A stretch of DNA of 64,000 nt from Tillus elongatus (taxonomy: Eukaryota; Arthropoda; Insecta; Coleoptera; Cleridae), in NCBI GenBank assembly GCA_964006375.1, contig OZ023265.1, forward strand, positions 151,611,047-151,675,046, read 5' to 3'. Positions 61,300 through 64,000 of this stretch are shown piece by piece. Both the position numbers and the translations under genes were made by a program. Under the pieces are notes generated by a model. The model worked only from the letters and a program-made list of their open reading frames with translations. It had not been told where the DNA came from and searched no databases. How positions within the stretch are numbered: position 1 is the first letter of the stretch; every line of letters starts with the position of its first letter.

Positions 61300-62145
61300 T
61301 TACAAAAAGTGGAAACTTTATAAAAACACGGTCGATTATATTACATTTAAATTGTTACGGGCTCGTTGCAAGCGGCAAATTTCTAATGATCACGACCACT
61401 ATATTAGACTGACCGAGAACTCGTTTGCTTCGGCCTCCAGCCGCTTTTTGGCGTTATATATCATTAAAGAAATGAAATCAAGGCATACCCTCCACGATGA
61501 CATTAGATGAAGTTTCTGCTTCATCGGGAGGGTGTATTTGCGATCTTTTTGCACACTTTTTAGAAGCGTTTATGAAAATGGAGATGACGCGCCGTATACG
61601 GATGATACAATTGTAGGTATTGATTCGCGCTCTCTATCCAGCATTTATATTACTACAGATAAGATACTGGATTCTTTGGTAAGGCTTGATGATAAAAAGG
61701 GTGCTGGACCTGACGGATTGTCGCCATATTTTGTAAAGAGATGTGGCGATTCTCTGTTAGAACCCCTGATGTTGAGTTCTAACAGATCTCTGCATTCTGG
61801 AATTTATCCTATAAAATGGAAGACTGCCTCGGGTATTCCTATACATAAGGGTGGCCCTAGAAAATTTATTAAAAATTATCGCCTGATCAGTATCTTAGAT
61901 GTATTTAGAAAATTGTTTGATTCTTTAGTATATGCAAAGCTTTTGGAATTTATCAAACATAAAATTATTCCAGAGGAAGGTCGGTGGACACCAACTTAAC
62001 TTCATATGCATAATTTCTATTAAGATCTTCAGAAACAGAAAAGCAGGTGGATGATGTGTACACCGATTTTTCCAAGGCCTTTGATAAAATTAATCATAGC
62101 ATTTTGTTGAGAAAGCTGGAGGGGATCGGTGTGCATGGAGTTCTC
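61300..62145 (+). pseudogene. Non-LTR reverse transcriptase fragment
   Basis: In order: YKNTVDYITFKLLRARCKR (linker), SVYENGDDAP, DKKGAGPDGLSPYFVKRCGD, SLHSGIYPIKWKTASGIPIH, KNYRLISILDVFRKLFDS, then after a frameshift [20 protein letters not shown] (motif A, catalytic Asp in YTDFSKAFD). A stop at about 61,503 precedes the main frame. The fragment ends at about 62,145 where a reversed HINE-like piece begins. Jockey/CR1-like. Confidence 0.85.
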
Positions 62146-62419
<274 letters not shown>

Positions 62420-62420
<1 letters not shown>

Positions 62421-62984
62421 AATCATTTCCTTTACGTTCGCTCGTGTGGTTATTTAATAAATACACACCTAACGATACTAATTTTCTGCTGAGGAATGTT
62501 GGTAGAAGTCAAAAAATGTTAAAGTCAGTAGCCACTGTAAAACCACCATTCATTTTAAAACAAGGAGATAGTTTACTGCTTAATACAATGGCTCCAGTTT
62601 CATTTTAGTAAAATATATATATTAGAATTTTGAAATGGACAAGTAATTTGCAGTAGCTCGCGTTGGCATTAATTTTTTTTGTGTAAAAATTCGGCAAAAC
62701 TCATGGACGCCGATTTTCGGGGCGTAAAAAGGTAGATTATGAATAATTTGTTAGCAATCACTATTACAATTGAGCAGATTGTCTAAGAACATCAATGTTG
62801 TTCTGCAGGGACTGGAGATAAAAATGAGACAGTAAGTACAGAAAGAGCTTCAGAAACATATTCTAACCCTTTGCAAATGTATCCCTATAAACACCATACA
62901 AGGAAGGCCAGATGGGGGTGGATAGTCGAAATTCAATCTAACGAATACACAGTAAATAAGTTTTACTAGAAAAGTTTGTGAAAT
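62420..62984. other. Intergenic stretch, no gene seen
   Basis: No feature recognised. Confidence 0.45.
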
Positions 62985-63236
62985 GTACGACAGGGTCGCC
63001 ATCTCAGTGCGGAACTAGGTAGTATGTTGTCACGGCAGTTACAGTTAACACAAAATGTTATAAATACAGAGTGTGTACAGCCCCCAACAATTTCTTAAAA
63101 TGTCAGCACTGGCCCACTTCTTCCCGGATACCGGAACAATGTATGTAAGGCTAGATGTATTCTTACCATAATTATAAACGCATACCGGTTTCGCTCTAAT
63201 TAGAGCTGGTCAGTGCGCTATACTAATTACAGTCAG
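62985..63236 (-). repeat. Solitary diverged retrozyme unit
   Basis: It aligns with the array unit from GGGTCGCCATCTCAGTGCGG through AATACAGAGTGTG, CTGGCCCACTTCTTCCC, ATGTATGTAAGGCTAGATG and the hammerhead to ACTAATTACAGTCAGG. One unit only, with many substitutions, so it is older than the array. Confidence 0.8.
63178..63218 (-). ncRNA. Hammerhead ribozyme of the solitary unit, core mutated
   Basis: Minus strand: stem I CGCA/UGCG, core CUGACCA (expected CUGANGA), perfect stem II GCUCU/AGAGC with AAUU loop, GAAAC, stem III AC-CG-GU, triplet GUA. Stem I differs from the array (CCGUA/UACGG) but still pairs, which supports a conserved fold. The core change predicts loss of activity. Confidence 0.72.
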
Positions 63237-63239
63237 GCC

Positions 63240-64000
63240 TCACCCATACAGTAAAACGAATATGTTGGCCGCTTGTGAGATACTGATGGGTGCCTTGAGT
63301 TAAAAAGTACCGAGTACAGAGTTTCCGGATTTCGATGCTTTTGTTGGGTATGTCGGTTATTAGTAGATATAGAAGTTTGCGGTTTACACAATACCTCTCT
63401 ACTTTTCTTTGGAATATAACAATTGCCTGTCCCTGTCTCATCAACCTATTTGTCACATTATATCGCTACCATCCTTATCGTATGCAGGCTGCATTATTCT
63501 ATACATTGCGAGCATTGATCATCGGTATACCTTCTTAACTGAGTATCCCTGCCAGGTGATGAATAACACAGTTCCTCACAATAAAAGCTGGGATCTGGTC
63601 GGGATCTGATGGAAAAGCTTACATTTAATTTTGAAGAGCTCTCGAGACCTGATCAAATGTTATCTGTTATAAAAGCCTGCGGATCTGCAATTGCAGTTAC
63701 AAAATCTGAGATCATAATAATGAGGCAATCTAATATAAGACTCTTGAATTGAGGGATTGGTTAAAATATACCCTCGCGTACGCCAAAGTCGATGAGCATC
63801 CCGATGAAGCTATTTTCTGATTGACAAACTTTCAAGTTTTATAAAGCGATTTTCTCATTTTCATTTAAGAAAATATTAGGTAATATTCTTGTAAGATAGT
63901 TGAACGTCTAAGAAAACAATATTTGTATGTAGGCAATCTTCGGACAGTTTGTGTTTGTTCATAGAACAGAAAACAACCCAGAAGGGCGGCTCGAGGCGTG
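63240..64000. other. Intergenic stretch, no gene seen
   Basis: Overlapping short frames at 63,223-63,609 have no motif I recognise. Confidence 0.42.

Overview
The window is intergenic, transposon-dominated DNA from an AT-rich eukaryotic genome, most likely an arthropod and probably an insect. I infer this from the mixture of families: RNase H-bearing non-LTR retrotransposons, Jockey/CR1-like reverse transcriptases, Tc1/mariner transposases with long terminal inverted repeats, a Gypsy-type gag-protease, Penelope-like elements (PLEs), a tRNA-derived SINE family, and many (TA)n-cored elements resembling Helentron-associated interspersed elements (HINEs). I see no convincing host protein-coding gene. 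Every recognisable coding region is a broken transposon gene.

The most notable feature is at 39,228-41,593: seven direct copies of a ~306-bp unit, followed by about 1.4 copies in inverted orientation. Each complete unit carries a type I hammerhead ribozyme (HHR) with the very short stem III seen in Penelope elements and animal retrozymes. The block is flanked by a perfect 13-bp direct repeat (TATAGAGTTGACT). It sits inside a Helentron-like repeat whose empty-site paralogue is at 60,884-60,896. It therefore has the expected structure of an inserted animal retrozyme, a non-autonomous retroelement made through self-cleaving circular RNA. Decayed single units lie at 29,048, 53,950 and 62,985. A Penelope-like element with RT and GIY-YIG domains, a plausible source of the machinery, lies at 31,068-33,445.

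Layout: 1-7 kb holds HINE-like repeats and two non-LTR tails; 7-10 kb a MITE and a long-TIR mariner; 10-12 kb HINE-like copies; 13.3-15.6 kb a Gypsy fragment with one LTR; 15.8-25 kb a SINE, a PLE terminus with an HHR, an old mariner and more HINE-like copies; 25-29 kb RT fragments and a mariner split by a palindromic pair of HHRs; 30.5-36 kb the PLE, more RT fragments and four SINEs; 37.5-42 kb a long HINE-like copy split by the retrozyme array; 43-49.3 kb two related mariners, one nested in a (TA)n tract; 49.8-55 kb a tRNA-like-containing repeat, a SINE and a MITE splitting a (TA)n tract; 56-64 kb RT fragments, the empty-site paralogue and a solitary retrozyme unit.

The elements interact. 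TA-targeting DNA transposons have repeatedly landed in the (TA)n cores of HINE-like copies, SINEs and PLE fragments have landed in older copies, and the PLE RT family is the natural candidate for having copied the hammerhead RNAs. All boundaries were read by eye; similarity searches and RNA folding were not run.
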